DNA from: Eleusine coracana subsp. coracana
Lineage: Eukaryota > Streptophyta > Magnoliopsida > Poales > Poaceae
DNA length: 64,000 bases
Assembly: GCA_032690845.1 (NCBI GenBank)
Contig: CM064427.1
Location: 7,203,501 to 7,267,500 of the forward strand
Direction: 5' to 3'
In this document: piece after piece, positions 24,078 to 36,378 of the stretch
Numbering within the stretch: position 1 is the first letter of the stretch
Layout of the letters: each line of letters begins with the position of its first letter
The notes under the pieces: model-generated
Seen by the model: the letters and a program-made list of their open reading frames with translations, nothing else
Databases searched by the model: none
What the model was told of the DNA's origin: nothing
Position numbers and translations under genes: made by a program

Positions 24078-24762
24078 TTTTTTTTTTTTAAACGTAGGAG
24101 AGCCGCGCTTTATTGTATTAGAGAGAAAAAGAGATTGTCCCTCCTCACTCATATGGGGACCAATTATGAGTGAGGCAGTTACACAGCAACCTGAGTCGGA
24201 TACATGACTAAGAGAAAACACACACACACACATAGGACCTGAGGCTAAGCCACTGAGGTAGGGATCACAAGATTAAGCTCACGTAGCTTCCTGGCTCCAG
24301 CCAAACACCAAAGGCAGAGCTTATTTCTGAGCTCATTTAGGATTGTATTGACCGAGGGGTTTGCTCCTTCAAAAACTTCAGGCATTTCGGTGCTTCCAAA
24401 TGGACCAAGCAGTAAGGATGATCAGTGAATTAACTCCTTTCTTTTGTTCCTTCCTCACTCTCTTCATTGTTCTGCGCCACCAGTTAGCAAAACTGTGTTC
24501 ATGTTGCCGCGGCACCGAGTCTGCAAGCTGTAGCAGGTTTAGTAAACTGAACCACACTTGTCTTGCCACCACACAACTAGTGAGAAGATGTTGCACCGTC
24601 TCTTCCTCCTGGTCACAAAGTGGGCATTTATCAAGATGATCAAGCCCTCTCTTAGCGAGTCTATCAGCCGTCCAGCATCTGTTTTTGATAGCCAACCATA
24701 AAAACATTTTGCATTTAGGTGGTGTCCAAGTTTTCCAGAGACGGCGCCATGGTTCAAAGGGC
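24078..24762 (-). mobile_element. 5'-truncated LINE (non-LTR retrotransposon)
   Basis: The minus strand encodes a reverse-transcriptase zinc-binding domain (zf-RVT) between about 24762 and 24378: WKTWTPPKCKMFLW, then RCWTADRLAKRGL and CPLCDQEEETVQHLLTSC. A 3' untranslated tail follows, ending in poly(A) (T-run 24077-24089). Near-identical 15-bp repeats flank it (AAATAGTGGTGCTGT at 24063-24077 and AAATAATGGTGCTGT at 24763-24777). The coding homology stops exactly at the right-hand repeat, so the element was truncated at its 5' end on insertion. Confidence 0.85.
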
Positions 24763-24777
24763 AAATAATGGTGCTGT

Positions 24778-27700
24778 GTTACGTAACCGTGTAATACTTT
24801 TGCAATGAAATCCTGTGCTGATCCAGCAAGAATCTTGAGTGTGAATGGAGAATGGTGGAGCTGGGTGAAAGATTTAATTGACGGTGTGCCTACCAAAGAT
24901 TGCTGAGTATAGTTCGTGCTGATTATGCTTTTCATGTGTCCTCTGAATTATATGGACTCTGGTGGTGCAGTCATGTTTTGAATTTTGCTGTTCTACTGAA
25001 ACTGCAGAACAAAAACATGAATAACCATGGTTTTGTACAAATCTAGCTGTGTTATTCAACGCCCCACCTTGCCTTTCAGCATGATAGCAGGTACCTACTA
25101 CGTACAAATGTACTATGACAAGCTATGGCTTTCTGCTGTTTATTGGGACTTCAAACTTTCTCAGTTCCGACTTGTAGCTTACTATTTGCATAGTTTTGCA
25201 TGCTCTACCATTTCACGAAGCACAAAGTATGGAATGCAAGTGGTATTGCATTTTTTGGGGGTAATTGAGTATGCATGCAGTTGTTTATATTTGTAAGGAT
25301 GCTCTGCAGTTTTCTACCTTAAACTTGTAAGCACAAAGACATTGAACTTGTGATTGACTATAATGCTCTGCACTTTTGTACCTTAAACTTGTGAATTGTA
25401 ATGATGAAAGAAGTGATTTTATCACAAAGAGTAGTGATATTATATTATACCCTTTGCTTCTGTGCAACTTATGCTTCTTGGTTAATAAATTGAAAAGGCT
25501 ATTGAACATCTCTTTTTCACATTCATTTTGTTTTTGGGTTTAGTTGGATCTTGTTGGGTTTCATATCTAACCCGCCCCCTTTTGCAAATAAAAGGCTTTG
25601 TTGTTGTTGTTGGAGGTTATTAATCGTCTATCACATCTGGTGCTGTTAGGATATTCTAGCCTCCTTTTGACAAATGACGTCTGCTGGATTTCTGGTTTTC
25701 ACTTTTCACTACTTTAATCGTATTATGTTGTTAAAACAATTTTTGATGAAATTGGACATCCATTTAATGTCACTTTTTTCTTACTATTCATTTGTCACTC
25801 AAGAGGTTTGATTTGTATATTGTCAACTGAATTTTATTTGACAATAATTCTTGTGGCAAAACTTCTCCATTAATTGGCAGTTATTCCATTGTAGTCGAAC
25901 TGGTTATTACGGCAACAAGTAAGAGCACAATGCCACTCATATTTAACCAGGCTCAACGTCTTTGCCAGACAATGAGTTGTAAGCTGTACAAAGACAAAGT
26001 TGAATGAGATGCTACATTGTTTACTTTAGTATCTGCTTATAAGGGCATATTGTGATTCAGCACCACTAACCTGTTAGCTTTTTATGCAGAAGAAAATGCT
26101 GGCCTTAGGTTTGATCTGAAATGCTACAAAGAAGTGTTGGGAATATCTGATGGATTCTAGTGGACAGGGATAACTGGATGCTTTCAGGTTCTTGGATAAT
26201 AATGTGTGGGCCATTGCAGTATCTCTCAGGCGGGGTGCTACATAGACATAGTGGGTTGCTACCTCATTGAAGGGCTTTAAACATATCAGCTTCGAACATC
26301 AGTGTTGAAAGCTTTTTAAAGTTATACATGGTTTTGTTGATCCTCCAGTCTTTCTCTCTACATGGAATCAGAAGTTTAGAGAGAGTTGATGTGTGACACA
26401 TCAGTTGCTACTATGGACAATGATGTCAGATTGGATAGAAACGGCACAGTAAATTTGAAGTGAGTCAATTACAACACGATTCCTGTTTTCGTTTGACACT
26501 GTAGGATATCATGTATTTGTTTCTTTCCTCCTATTGTAGTAATGTGCAAGAAATTTGTAGTTTTTTTATTAAAGAAACTACAGCTGTCATTTCTTGAGTG
26601 CTTCCGTTTGGAATCTGCCAATGTTGTGCTTTGCATACATGGGCCTAGCATCTTTGGAGCTCCTATCGGTGTGGCTTCAAGTCTATCAAACAAAGTGTTT
26701 CATTTTTTTCTTTTTGTGAATAATGCACTTGTATTCCTAATTATTTGATATATGATCCTTTGCAATAAGTTTAGCTTAATAGAAACTGGTAACAATGGTG
26801 CTTCATTTATTTCTAGTAGGTCACCAGTGTGCTTATTGGTTTCTTCTGTGCTAGGTGGCAGCACACTTTTCTTCTCCTGTCACCAAAAAGGAGACATCAC
26901 ATAGTGGAAAGTACTATCCTATTCTTTTATATCTGGGAAGGTTGTGACCATATTTACTGCTCTTGTGATAATTCGAGTGTGCTGAACTCTTATAGTGCTC
27001 CATAATTCTGTATATGTTACTAAATATTTTGATATTGGGAAAAAGCTGTTGACCATGTTTTACACTTTCTTGATAGTTTAAGTCTTAGTGTGGTCATGGT
27101 GCACTTGTTTAGCACCCTATCTATGTCTACTATCTATTTAGAATATTCCCTATGTGGTCTATAAATATGTACCCCTAAACCCCTTAATGGGATGAAACAA
27201 TAGAAGTTGATCTCCACTTGGGCCAACATTTCTCAATAAGAAAGCATGGTATGAGGTTAAATGTTTAACCAGGTACCCTTTTATTCTCACTTTAGTTCTA
27301 TCAGTCTTTTTCACATCTATTTTGTAGAACCTGAACCATTATTACTCACTATGACTATGTTAGAATTTTTCCTCTGAAGTTTTCACTTGACTGCCCCAGA
27401 AGATTGCAACTCTTTTCCTTCTTTGCTTCTGTGCCATTGATCTTGATTCCGACTTACTTATTTTGGAAGCCTGATTTTCTTGGTAATTACACTTATGGAT
27501 GTATTTTGCAGTATGGTGCATCATGACATCACATTTACATGGTTTGTGCAATCAAGAAAAAAACGAGCCATTGGGTTACTTTCCAAGGTCTTTGGACTGT
27601 ACGAAGTTTTTGTACAATATGTAATCTTTCTGATTTTTTTATTGTTATTGACATTCTAGTTGCAGATGTATTCTGATTTCTGAAATTATCAAGAATGCTG

Positions 27701-27940
27701 GCTTCGTCTGCTTTCCTGCTTTGTTGCTGTTGCACGCATTTTGCATGGACGCTTGTCCTTTCCTTGCCTTTGGGATGTGTATCTTTGGGTCCTCAGACTA
27801 TGATAGTACTCCACCCAGTGCATTCTTTTGCTTTATTTTCGTCTCTCTTTTTCTGGAATAGCCATCCACTCATTATAACACGGCACTATCACTATGGTTA
27901 TACGTAGCGGCTCTGCATGTCTGAAGCTCATGCATCTACC
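24778..27940. other. Intergenic upstream of AVT copy A
   Basis: No gene recognised. Bases 25560-25616 end in ATAAAAGGCTTTGTTGTTGTTGTTGG, a (GTT)n tail common at 3' ends of grass retroposons. Bases 25288-25400 hold a short internal duplication (GCTCTGCA..TTTTCTACCTTAAACTTG repeated). Bases about 26150-26470 are similar to about 35410-35670 upstream of AVT copy B (shared GTGGACAG.GATAACT, CTCATTGAA, GTTGAAAGC), so this upstream segment belongs to the duplicated AVT unit. Confidence 0.5.
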
Positions 27941-27945
27941 CTTCT

Positions 27946-27953
27946 CTATAAAA
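27946..27953 (+). promoter_or_regulatory. TATA box of AVT copy A
   Basis: CTATAAAATCC lies about 50 bp upstream of the start codon at 28001, a plausible core promoter with a short leader. Confidence 0.55.
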
Positions 27954-28000
27954 TCCGAGGCTATGTGCATCTTCTAGTCCAAGGCTACCAGGAGTTTCCA

Positions 28001-29574
28001 ATGGAAAACAATAGTTCTCCAAAGTCTGGAACAGGCTTCTTGAAAACTTGCTTCAATGGAGTTAATGCTCTCTCAGGTCTCTAGTTTGTTCCATTATGTC
28101 TATCTTGCTCAAGCATGAGATTGCAAAGAGTAATAGTTTAGCACTTTATTTATGGTTCCATGTAGCTGACTCTTTCCTTTTTTTGTAGGAGTTGGAATAT
28201 TATCTATTCCTTATGCATTATCTCAAGGAGGATGGCTGAGCTTAGTTATTTTCATTAACCATAGCTATCATTTGTTTCTACACTGGGATTCTCCTACAGA
28301 GATGCATAGACTCGAGCCCACTTGTTAAGACATATCCTGATATTGGTGAGCTAGCTTTTGGCCGGAAAGGAAGAATCATAGTAGCAGCGTTCTTGTACCT
28401 GGAGCTGTACCTAGTTGCTATTGATTTCTTGATATTAGAAGGTGACAACTTGGAGAAATTATTTCCAAATGTTAACTTTCATGTTGCTAGACTCAAGATT
28501 GGAAGCAAGGGTTTGTGTTGATTTTCAGTCTGCTAGTTTTGCCAACAACATGGCTTCGGAGCTTGAACAAGCTTGCATACGTTGGTATCTGTGGGGTCCT
28601 GGCTTCTGTCATTCTTATTGCATCTGTTTTCGGGATTGGAGCATTTGATGGTGTTGGTTTTCATGAGAAAGGTGTGGTTTTGAAGTTGTCTGGTATTCCA
28701 ACTGCTATGAGCTTATATGCGTTCTGTTTCAGTGGTCATGCTGTTTTCCCCATGATATACACTGGCATGAGAAACAGAAAGACTTTCCCTACAGTAAGTA
28801 AAGCGGAAGTCCTTTCACCAATATATGTTTTTTATTATGAAACCAGATAAATATTAACAACGTACTGTTTGTTGAAAACTACTAATCAACTTATTAACTA
28901 ATATGGAAATGGAACCTTTATACTGAGATCATTGAAAGGAAATATTGCACGTGTATTTTACTCCGCTTCGGGAAAACTGTAATTTTGTCAAACATTCCAG
29001 TTTCATAAAAAGCTGTTATGCTAAAAGAAATCGTTGTTTTTATCTTCTACTTCAGGTCTTGCTCATCTGCTTCATGATCTGTACCCTTGGCTATGGGCTG
29101 ATGGGTGTTATTGGATACTTGATGTACGGCGAATCGTTAAGGTCCCAGGTGACGCTCAATCTTCCATCAAAGAATATTGGCTCCAGTGTTGCGATCTACA
29201 CGACACTGATCAATCCGTTCACCAAGTTTGCTCTGCTGATCACCCCAGTTGCAGAGGCAATTGAGGATAGCCTTCATGTTGGAAAGAACAGGACTTTCAG
29301 CGTCTTCATCAGGACTGCCTTGGTCGTCAGCACAACTATGGTAGCACTTGTTGTGCCATTTTTCGCCTATGTCGTCGCGCTAACCGGATCGTTCCTCAGC
29401 AGCACGGTCACGATGTTGCTGCCCTGTGTTTGCTACCTGAAGATCACCAGTTCAAGAACTTCCACGAAGCTCGGGTTGGAGCTGGTGGTTTGCTCGGGTA
29501 TTATCATGATAGGGCTGGGGATTATTGTCATAGGCACGTACAGTTCTTTGCAACAAATTGTTCATAGCTTTTAA
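28001..29574 (+). pseudogene. AVT1-type vacuolar amino acid transporter, copy A (frameshifted)
   Basis: Member of the amino acid/auxin permease (AAAP) family, AVT1 group, membrane carriers of about 11 helices. Exons are 28001-28076, 28189-28793 and 29056-29574, with GT-AG introns at the same positions as copy C. Exon 2 has an extra base near 28256 (TTCATTAACCATAG, where copy C has TTCGCAGCCATAG) and a missing base near 28502. The roughly 250 nt between them are out of frame and meet TAA at 28326-28328. The rest is well preserved: GVGILSIPYALSQGGW, LPTTWLRSLNKLAYV, GVIGYLMYGES, IYTTLINPFTKFALL. Total exon length is still a multiple of three, so the loss is recent or reflects assembly error. 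As read, only a truncated N-terminal product is possible. Confidence 0.82.
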
Positions 29575-29820
29575 ATCCTGGTCACATTGAGCAGGTATTT
29601 TATGTATAGCCTACCTAGTAAAGACGCATCTGTAACATATACTCTCAATTTAGTGATATAATACCACATGAATTTAGTATACGTGGGGATATGGAGACTT
29701 GATACTATTTCTTTTAGTAACAGGAATATACGATATTGCAGCCCCTATCAAAGTAATGCACATAGCTATAACTATTCCATGATAAAAATGATCTTCATTT
29801 CCAATTGCACATAGGCGTAG
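29575..29820. other. 3' flank of AVT copy A
   Basis: Short interval holding the presumed 3' untranslated region. No other feature seen. Confidence 0.35.
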
Positions 29821-29833
29821 GAAAAAAGGAGCG

Positions 29834-30337
29834 TGGTTGATGGTGCAGGAACGAGTACAATGCAAAGCGAACTTCCTCAAAAAAATCAATTTGTTGACAA
29901 TGATACGTGCGAGATCTGCACCAATTCAAGGGAAGACACCAACCACATCTTCTTCCAGTGCAGCTTCGCGCGCGACTTCTGGCGCACAATTGGCGTCAAT
30001 CTGGGTAATGCATCTGCGGCGGAACCATGGAACCTCACATGGCCGGCGACCATACCACAGGCGCATCGGTCCACCCTCGCCCTGCTTTGCTATTGGCAGG
30101 TGTGGAAGCACAGAAACGGGGTGGTCTTTCAGGACGAACGGCCTTCGCTGCCACAGCTGCTCCACTGTTACCGCGACGAAGCACGAACATGGCGGTACCG
30201 CTTCAAGCGTGAGGATGAGTCTGTGTGTAACTCCTGGTGTACTTTGTTTAGTCCAAATGTAGGCTAATTCTAAACGTGGGGAGTCCCCCCCCCCCCCCCC
30301 CCCCCCACACACACACGCGCGCGTCCACCATAAAAAA
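29834..30337 (+). mobile_element. 5'-truncated LINE fragment
   Basis: The plus strand frame 29833-30267 contains the zf-RVT signature DTCEICTNSREDTNHIFFQC followed by WKHRNGVVF, the C-terminal end of a plant LINE ORF2. It is followed by a C22 run, (CA)n and (CG)n, and poly(A) at 30332-30343. A 12-bp repeat AAAAAAGGAGCG occurs just before the coding homology (29822-29833) and at the A tail (30338-30349), consistent with target-primed insertion of a 5'-truncated copy. It sits 260 bp downstream of AVT copy A. Confidence 0.8.
30285..30306. repeat. C22 homopolymer and (CA)n/(CG)n tract
   Basis: Twenty-two consecutive C residues followed by ACACACACACAC and GCGCGCG, within the 3' tail of the LINE fragment. 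Its length is prone to sequencing error. Confidence 0.85.
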
Positions 30338-30349
30338 AAAAAAGGAGCG

Positions 30350-31610
30350 AACAACAAAAGAAGAAGAAAAAACTCTATCCGGCTGAGCAACAACCAAAAC
30401 AATCTCACATTCCATAAGGCAACACGCAGCAAACAGGTTTGAGGTCCATACAACCGAAACAACACCTCCAAGAAGATATGAGACCTATACTATAGTTTGC
30501 TATATGCTAAATAAATTGCTTCCCTCTGTGACCAGGTTGACAGCAAACTCTTTTTATCTTCTATCACCTATTTTTCTATTAACTGTGGGCTCTTAAAAGC
30601 TCGGCCTACATCTCTCCAGCCCTTGTCAGTTAGGCATGCCAAAACACGTGACTGTAAGAGCTTCAAACCTAAGTTTTGTGCCTGTCGGCCAGTGCATTAT
30701 TGAGAAACATCACAGGGCTCAAAGCCTCAAACCCAATCCCCTAATATTAGAAGGGAAACTACTACATTTTCCCTATCTGTCTGGATAAATCAGAACTAAT
30801 TGTTACTCATCCAAACAAGCATTAATGCATCTATCAAATGTTACAGAGATTGATCTATTTAAGTAACGCTACTGCACAGAATAAAATATACAGGGGCTCA
30901 TGGATCAGATAGTGCAAGAACAATAGAAGGTACCAATGTCTTTATGAAATTCTGTTAAGTACTCTTCACAATCCTCTAAAATCAAAATAATGGCATAATC
31001 AGCTGGTTTCAGACTTATTTTGCTGCTCATATAGACACGGGTGAATCTTCTCTCCCTCCCTTGTTGCTCTCAAGTCACAATCCTCGCAATCAGTCGCGGC
31101 TAGAAAGCAAGCTGATTATACAAGCAAGCAAGCAGTAGCAGGACAAAAAAGCAGGACGCGCGGCGTGCTTGAATGTGACTGGGTCGGCAGCAGACCGTGG
31201 CGCTGCAGGTGGCCGATCTAGTCGCGGGCGGAGATCCAGTCAGCGGCAAACTTTTGAGGCCGAGATCCCCTCGAGCCGTGCAACAACCACCATGCCAACC
31301 TCAGCCGGGAGCTCGGGATGGATTGGATGTGGATCGGAGAGCACGGAACGGCGGCGCGAACCACCGTCGGGTGAGGCAGCGAGGTCCCGTGCAGCAGCGC
31401 ACGGCGCCAGCGGCGCGATCCCCCGGTACAGCGCGAGCGCGGCAGTGTGTATAGGAAGTCCGAAATTTGGGGAGTTATTTACAGTTGTTGGAACTAGTTT
31501 TTCCTGATAACCTAATGGAGATGCTCTTATTAGCATTTTACTGAAAATAAAAAATATTGGGTTCCAATGTTTTATGTACGCGGGAGGGAAGGAAACCAAA
31601 AATACGTTCT
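30350..31610. other. Intergenic, no recognised gene
   Basis: A GC-rich patch at about 31140-31500 has overlapping frames on both strands (31169-31507 plus, 31240-31599 minus) but no recognisable domain. Confidence 0.35.
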
Positions 31611-31618
31611 GTGATCCA

Positions 31619-34600
31619 TATATCTGAGCATCCGGGCCGCCCGGAACGGCCCGGCATGGCCCGTGTCATGGCACGGCCCGGCTAGGCACGCCGGGTCGAC
31701 CGGGCCGTGCCTAAGCGTGTTACGGATCTTGTGGTCAACCCGAGGCACGGCCCACAATAGAGAAACCAGGCTGTGGCAGCCCGTATAGCACGCATGCCAC
31801 GAAAGCTCGAAAGCCCGTCGGCCCAGAAAAGGGTTCTAGAAATTTTACACAAGTTCACATTTGATATGATTTTACTCAAGTTCCAGAAATCAGCAAGAAA
31901 GAAAAAAATTCATCAAATTTTGACACTTGACAATCAGAATTTTATATCAATAGACATAGACTTTATTGATGTGTGGTTGCCTCATTAAAAACCTGGCTAA
32001 TCAAGGAAAAAAGAGTACAACCCTACTATGTTCAAAGTTCCAAGTTCAAAGTGCACATATTATATTTAGAATTTCAGACAATCAATCATCTACAACCACA
32101 GGAACAGGAGGTTGCGGTTGTTCATCCAGGTACATGTTTTGAAACTTTTCTACTAGCTCTTTGTCCACCATCTCATGCTGCTTCCTTTTATCTCCTAGCT
32201 CCCAATCCTTCACGCACAGAAGCATCTCCACCGTCTCGCTCGCAAGGGAACATCTCCACTCCTCAATAACCCTGCCAAATAGACTAAAAGCAGATTCCGA
32301 ACTAATAATAGAAACAGGAACAGTCATAACATCTTTTACCAATATGGACAAGATAGGATAAGTTTGTTTATGTGCATGCCACCAAGCAAGGATGTCAAAT
32401 GTATCATTGAAGTCACCAATAGTATCACTATCAAGATAAGAGTTCAACTCAGAATCATGTCCAGCAGAGATTGAAGGAGATGGACCAGCAGTAAAGGATG
32501 GTGCACAATCATCTTCACCAAAAATGTCACCCCATGTAGTGTTTTTTTTACCAGTGGTACTTGTTGATTGCGATGGTCTCTGTAAAATAACTGAACCATA
32601 CTTTGTTTCATACTTGTTAAACATCTTTGTTAGTTTAGCACGCACATTCAAGAAAGAAAAACGTTGAGTAATCAGTGCCAACAAAAACAGATAAACGAGC
32701 AAGAAGTTTGTTAAAGAATTTCATCTTAGCTCTAGGATCCAAAACAAAAGCAAAGGCATAGAGCATGAGTATATTCTGCTAATATTTAAGAAACTTAGTC
32801 TTCATAGGAACAACAGATGCCCTAAGCAATGCATCATTTTCATACTTGCTTAAATGCTTAGCAATCAACAGAATATGATGCAACATGAGAGGAGCAGTAG
32901 GTTAGTAAACATTAGAAAGAGCAACCGTTGATTCTTGAAATCTCTCAAGGAATTCTAGAACTTTAATAGCAACATACCAGTGATCATCAGTCAACAATGG
33001 CCGGGCACCAGTTTGAACAGGATAGTTAGCATAAATATAAACACCAAACTGATTTTGATATGGAACCAAGTGCTGCAACATTAGGTAGGTAGAGTTCCAT
33101 CTCACATCCATATCTAATCCAAACTTACGAGGACGTTTACCAGATGCAATACAAAATTGTTTAAATGCTGCAATATATTGGTTAGAGGAATTTAAGAAAG
33201 ATATTGCAATTTTGAAATCTTCCAAAAATGGTTTCAACCTGATTGATAATGTGACATGCACATCTTTGATGCAACATAAGAGAACAATCAATGTAGCCAG
33301 AAAGTTTACGAGTTAACTCTTGCATGGCAGAGGCATTGGGGGAGGCATTATCCAATGTGACAGCAAAAACCTTATCAGTCAAGCCAAAATCATCTAAAAC
33401 ACAAGCAATGTGTTCAGCAATATTGACACCACTATGAGAAACATCAATCAAACGTAAATCAATGATTCTTTTCTACATAATCCAATCAGAAGATACATAA
33501 TGTATAATCACACTAAGATAGTCCTCCTTAGCATTACCAGACCAGATATCCGAAGTAATACAAACAGAAATAACACTAGTAGTCAAGGTTTGTTTCAAAT
33601 TAGCACGCCTAGATTCAAAATACTTTGCAAGATCACGTGTAGTTGAAAACCTAGATACTTTCTTAAACATAGGATTATGAGCATGCTGGATGTATTCCTT
33701 AAATGCATCAGATTCACCAACACTCAAGCTTAGATCAGTCCTAGCTATGAAACGAACCAGTTCAACACGAGCAACCTTAGGATCATAAGTCCAACTATGA
33801 ACACCACCATCATCAGCAATATCAAGAAAGCTTTGAGTCTTACGAGTACGTGCATCTTTACGAGTACAAGACCTTACCCTGTACCTTGATTAGATGGAGC
33901 TTTAGTTCTTTCTTGCATATAGGACAGCGAGCACCATACCTTCGCTTGACGTCGTTTTCATCGGTTGTGCTCAGCTCCTCGAAGAAGTCCCAAACAACAG
34001 AGTTGTTTCCCTGACCTCGCTTGTTTGCTATGCTCGAAGCAGCATGGCTCGAGTCCGTCGGCGTCCCCGTACCAGCATCGGCGCCAGCTCCAATGCCATG
34101 GTCCTGCTCGGCCTCATCGTCGCTGGATCTGTCTCCAGACAACGCATCACGGTCATCGTAGTTGTCCTACATCTCAAAGTCATGGTACGATGACATGGCG
34201 GAGAGGAAGAAGACCACCAGCTAGCGCCGGCCGGTGGTGATGCGCATAGAGCCGCCGCCGCCGAGATCCAGAGAAGAGAGGAGGGCAAGAAGGCGAGAAA
34301 GGGAGAGAGCTGAGAGCCGAAGAGAGGGCGAGAGCTGAAGAGTGGGCGGCGGCTGCTCTGGTGCAGCGAGGCTGCGCTTCTCGCTGAGATCCAGAGAGGA
34401 GATAAGGCGGGCCATGCGGCGTGCGGGTGTGGTGCAGCAGGCGTGCGGCTAGGGTTAGAAGAAAGGAGGAGGGCGACGCATTTTATACCCCCGGGAGAAA
34501 TATATCTGTTGCTGGGCCTGGCCGCCTAGGCCACTAGCAGGCTGCTCCACGAGCTTTACCGGGCCTAAGAGTAACCAGGCCGTGTTTCATGTCGTGTCAC

Positions 34601-34749
34601 GGGCTGAGGCCTCGGTCTGAGGCACGGCCCGCACCGTGCCACGGGCCGGCATGAGCACGGTTTCAACCGGGCCGTGCCTGTTTCGGGCCTCCTCTTCCGG
34701 GCCGGGCCGCATGCCGATCTGATTTACACGGCCCGGATGCTCAGGTATA
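31619..34749 (-). mobile_element. hAT (Ac/Tam3-type) DNA transposon, copy 1
   Basis: A 3.1-kb element in minus orientation. The left terminus TATATCTGAGCATCCGGGCC (31619) and the right terminus, in reverse complement TATACCTGAGCATCCGGGCC (ending 34749), form inverted repeats, and the subterminal regions are rich in GGCCCG/CGGGCC words. The 8-bp flanks GTGATCCA (31611-31618) and ATGATCCA (34750-34757) match at 7 of 8, the target length of hAT elements. It contains a hAT transposase with a BED finger and C-terminal dimerisation domain. A relative in opposite orientation lies at 49381-52539. Confidence 0.9.
32082..34196 (-). pseudogene. hAT transposase, copy 1 (broken)
   Basis: It would start at 34196 (MSSYHDFEM), but the tenth codon is TAG where copy 2 has CAG. 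The BED-type zinc finger near 33900 keeps CPIC but has lost the histidine ligands through a deletion of about 16-18 bp. The catalytic core keeps the first aspartate (CITSDIWSG) and TLDNAS, with LMLHQRCACHI downstream. The C-terminal dimerisation block is well kept (FDILAWWHAHKQTYPILS, SSESAFSLFGRVIEEWR, VEMLLCVKDWE). Further stops and frameshifts lie near 32700 and 32900. It cannot encode an active enzyme. Confidence 0.88.
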
Positions 34750-34757
34750 ATGATCCA

Positions 34758-35800
34758 TAAGTGAAGAGTGGAACAAGTAGGATAAAGTCTATTTATTTCC
34801 TCCAACAATTTACTTTATCTATCTTCATGTATTTCCTCTTGTAACATTCAAGTCAGTGTAATTTACTCCTTATGTAATTTATTATCTTGTTTTTTGTTTC
34901 TCTTAGTATAATTCAAGTTTAAAGCCATAACTTGTGCATGGTGATAGCTAAGACATACTCTAATTTTAAAATTTATAATATATTTTTCAGGACTATAACC
35001 TTGGCTTTGTCTGTTTGAACTTTTGAGTAGAATCTTGGCTCGACTTATTCCCTCATACTATATTCAAGTCAGTTAATGTACTCCCTTATGTGAATTTTTC
35101 CTTTTTGTTGCTCCATGTACATAATTGGAGTGTAAAGCTCTAATTTAGCTGATATAGTACATTACGTTTCAAAATTATAATATATTTAAATTAGTTTCTT
35201 ATAGTTCAGTAGTATCTAAAAGTGCATTAACTATAAATATGCATGAACACTATTCTTGAAAAATTATAAATTGTATTTGTAACATATGTATAGGGAATGA
35301 TGTCATCTATCGTCATATAATATTTGAAATTAATACTTATAGGGAAATCATCCTTGCTTGGATTTATGATTCTGAATGATACACAGAATTAAGAAAGGTT
35401 TGAAAAATATCTAGTAATTATAGTGGACAGTGATAACTAGGTCTTCATGCGTGGATCAAAGTTTGTTCTGTCACCTCATTGAAACATCATTGTTGAAAGC
35501 TCGATAAAGTTTTGCATGCATTTTGTGCTCGACAGTACACCCTTTCCCTCTGCACGATGGCACTGCCTGGAACCAGAGGTTCTCAGAAGAGGTGCTCCAT
35601 GGCACGTCAGTTGTTACAGTGGAGGGTGATATCAGATAGGATACAAGAGCCACAATATCGTGCCAAGTGGGCGCTATTAGGCACAGTTACAATAGGATTA
35701 CTGCTCCTTTTTTTTCTTTTTTGGAGACTTTATTTATGTAGGATCATGTGTTGCTTTTCATGCATATATACACCCATAACCACAACTCAACATCCAACAA
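34758..35800. other. Upstream region of AVT copy B relic
   Basis: AT-rich. Bases about 35410-35670 match 26150-26470 upstream of AVT copy A, so they are part of the duplicated transporter unit. No coding region is supported. Confidence 0.45.
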
Positions 35801-35929
35801 CCTATCCTGATATGGGCGACCAATATTAGAAGGTGACAACTGACAACTTTGGAGAGAAATTATCTTCAAATGGAAACTGACATATCGGAACCAAGCAAGG
35901 GTTTCTCTGTTAATCTTCAATGTGCATGT

Positions 35930-36369
35930 TGTTAGCGCCGGCTGCCGGAATTGCAGCTCAGCGGCGATCTCTCAACGCACTACGACGCGCTCTAGGACGC
36001 GCGACGCCGCCGGCGCTCTTTTCCTCTCTCGCACACGAACTCAGTGGATCACAACAGAACGTGAGAGAATGGCGCTGCCCAACGTTGCAGCTTTTCCGGT
36101 CGGGCTCCGTTTCTCTTTATTCACGGGTGTTCATGGTCCACGATCTCCCTCGCCATGCGCGCTCGCGCTGCGACGCGCCCGCCTAACGTGCGGGAACGTT
36201 CTTCATGCAAAACATGGCGGTGAACACTTAGCCGCACCATGAACGCAGCATGGCTCTGGCCTGGGCACCACACACCTGATGCAGCTAGCTAATTTAGGCA
36301 AGTAAACATGCACTACACATTACAAAGAACGAACAAAATATGCATGAACGTGCATGGGATTAACTAACA
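35930..36369 (-). repeat. 3' LTR of young Copia
   Basis: A 440-bp LTR bounded by TGTTAG and CTAACA on the plus strand, adjacent to CATGT at 35925-35929. It is the 3' LTR because the coding direction is minus. Confidence 0.95.
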
Positions 36370-36378
36370 TTTCACCCC

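Noticed and set aside
24764..24935. N-terminal extension of the LINE-like frame beyond the right target repeat
   Set aside because: Homology to zf-RVT ends at the 15-bp target repeat; the extension is host sequence that happens to be open.
30285..30330. C22 and alternating CA/CG tract as a functional Z-DNA or i-motif site
   Set aside because: It belongs to the microsatellite-like tail of a LINE insertion; nothing else supports a role.
31169..31599. Frames of 112-119 codons on both strands
   Set aside because: Opposing overlaps in a GC-rich patch with no domain or splice signals.
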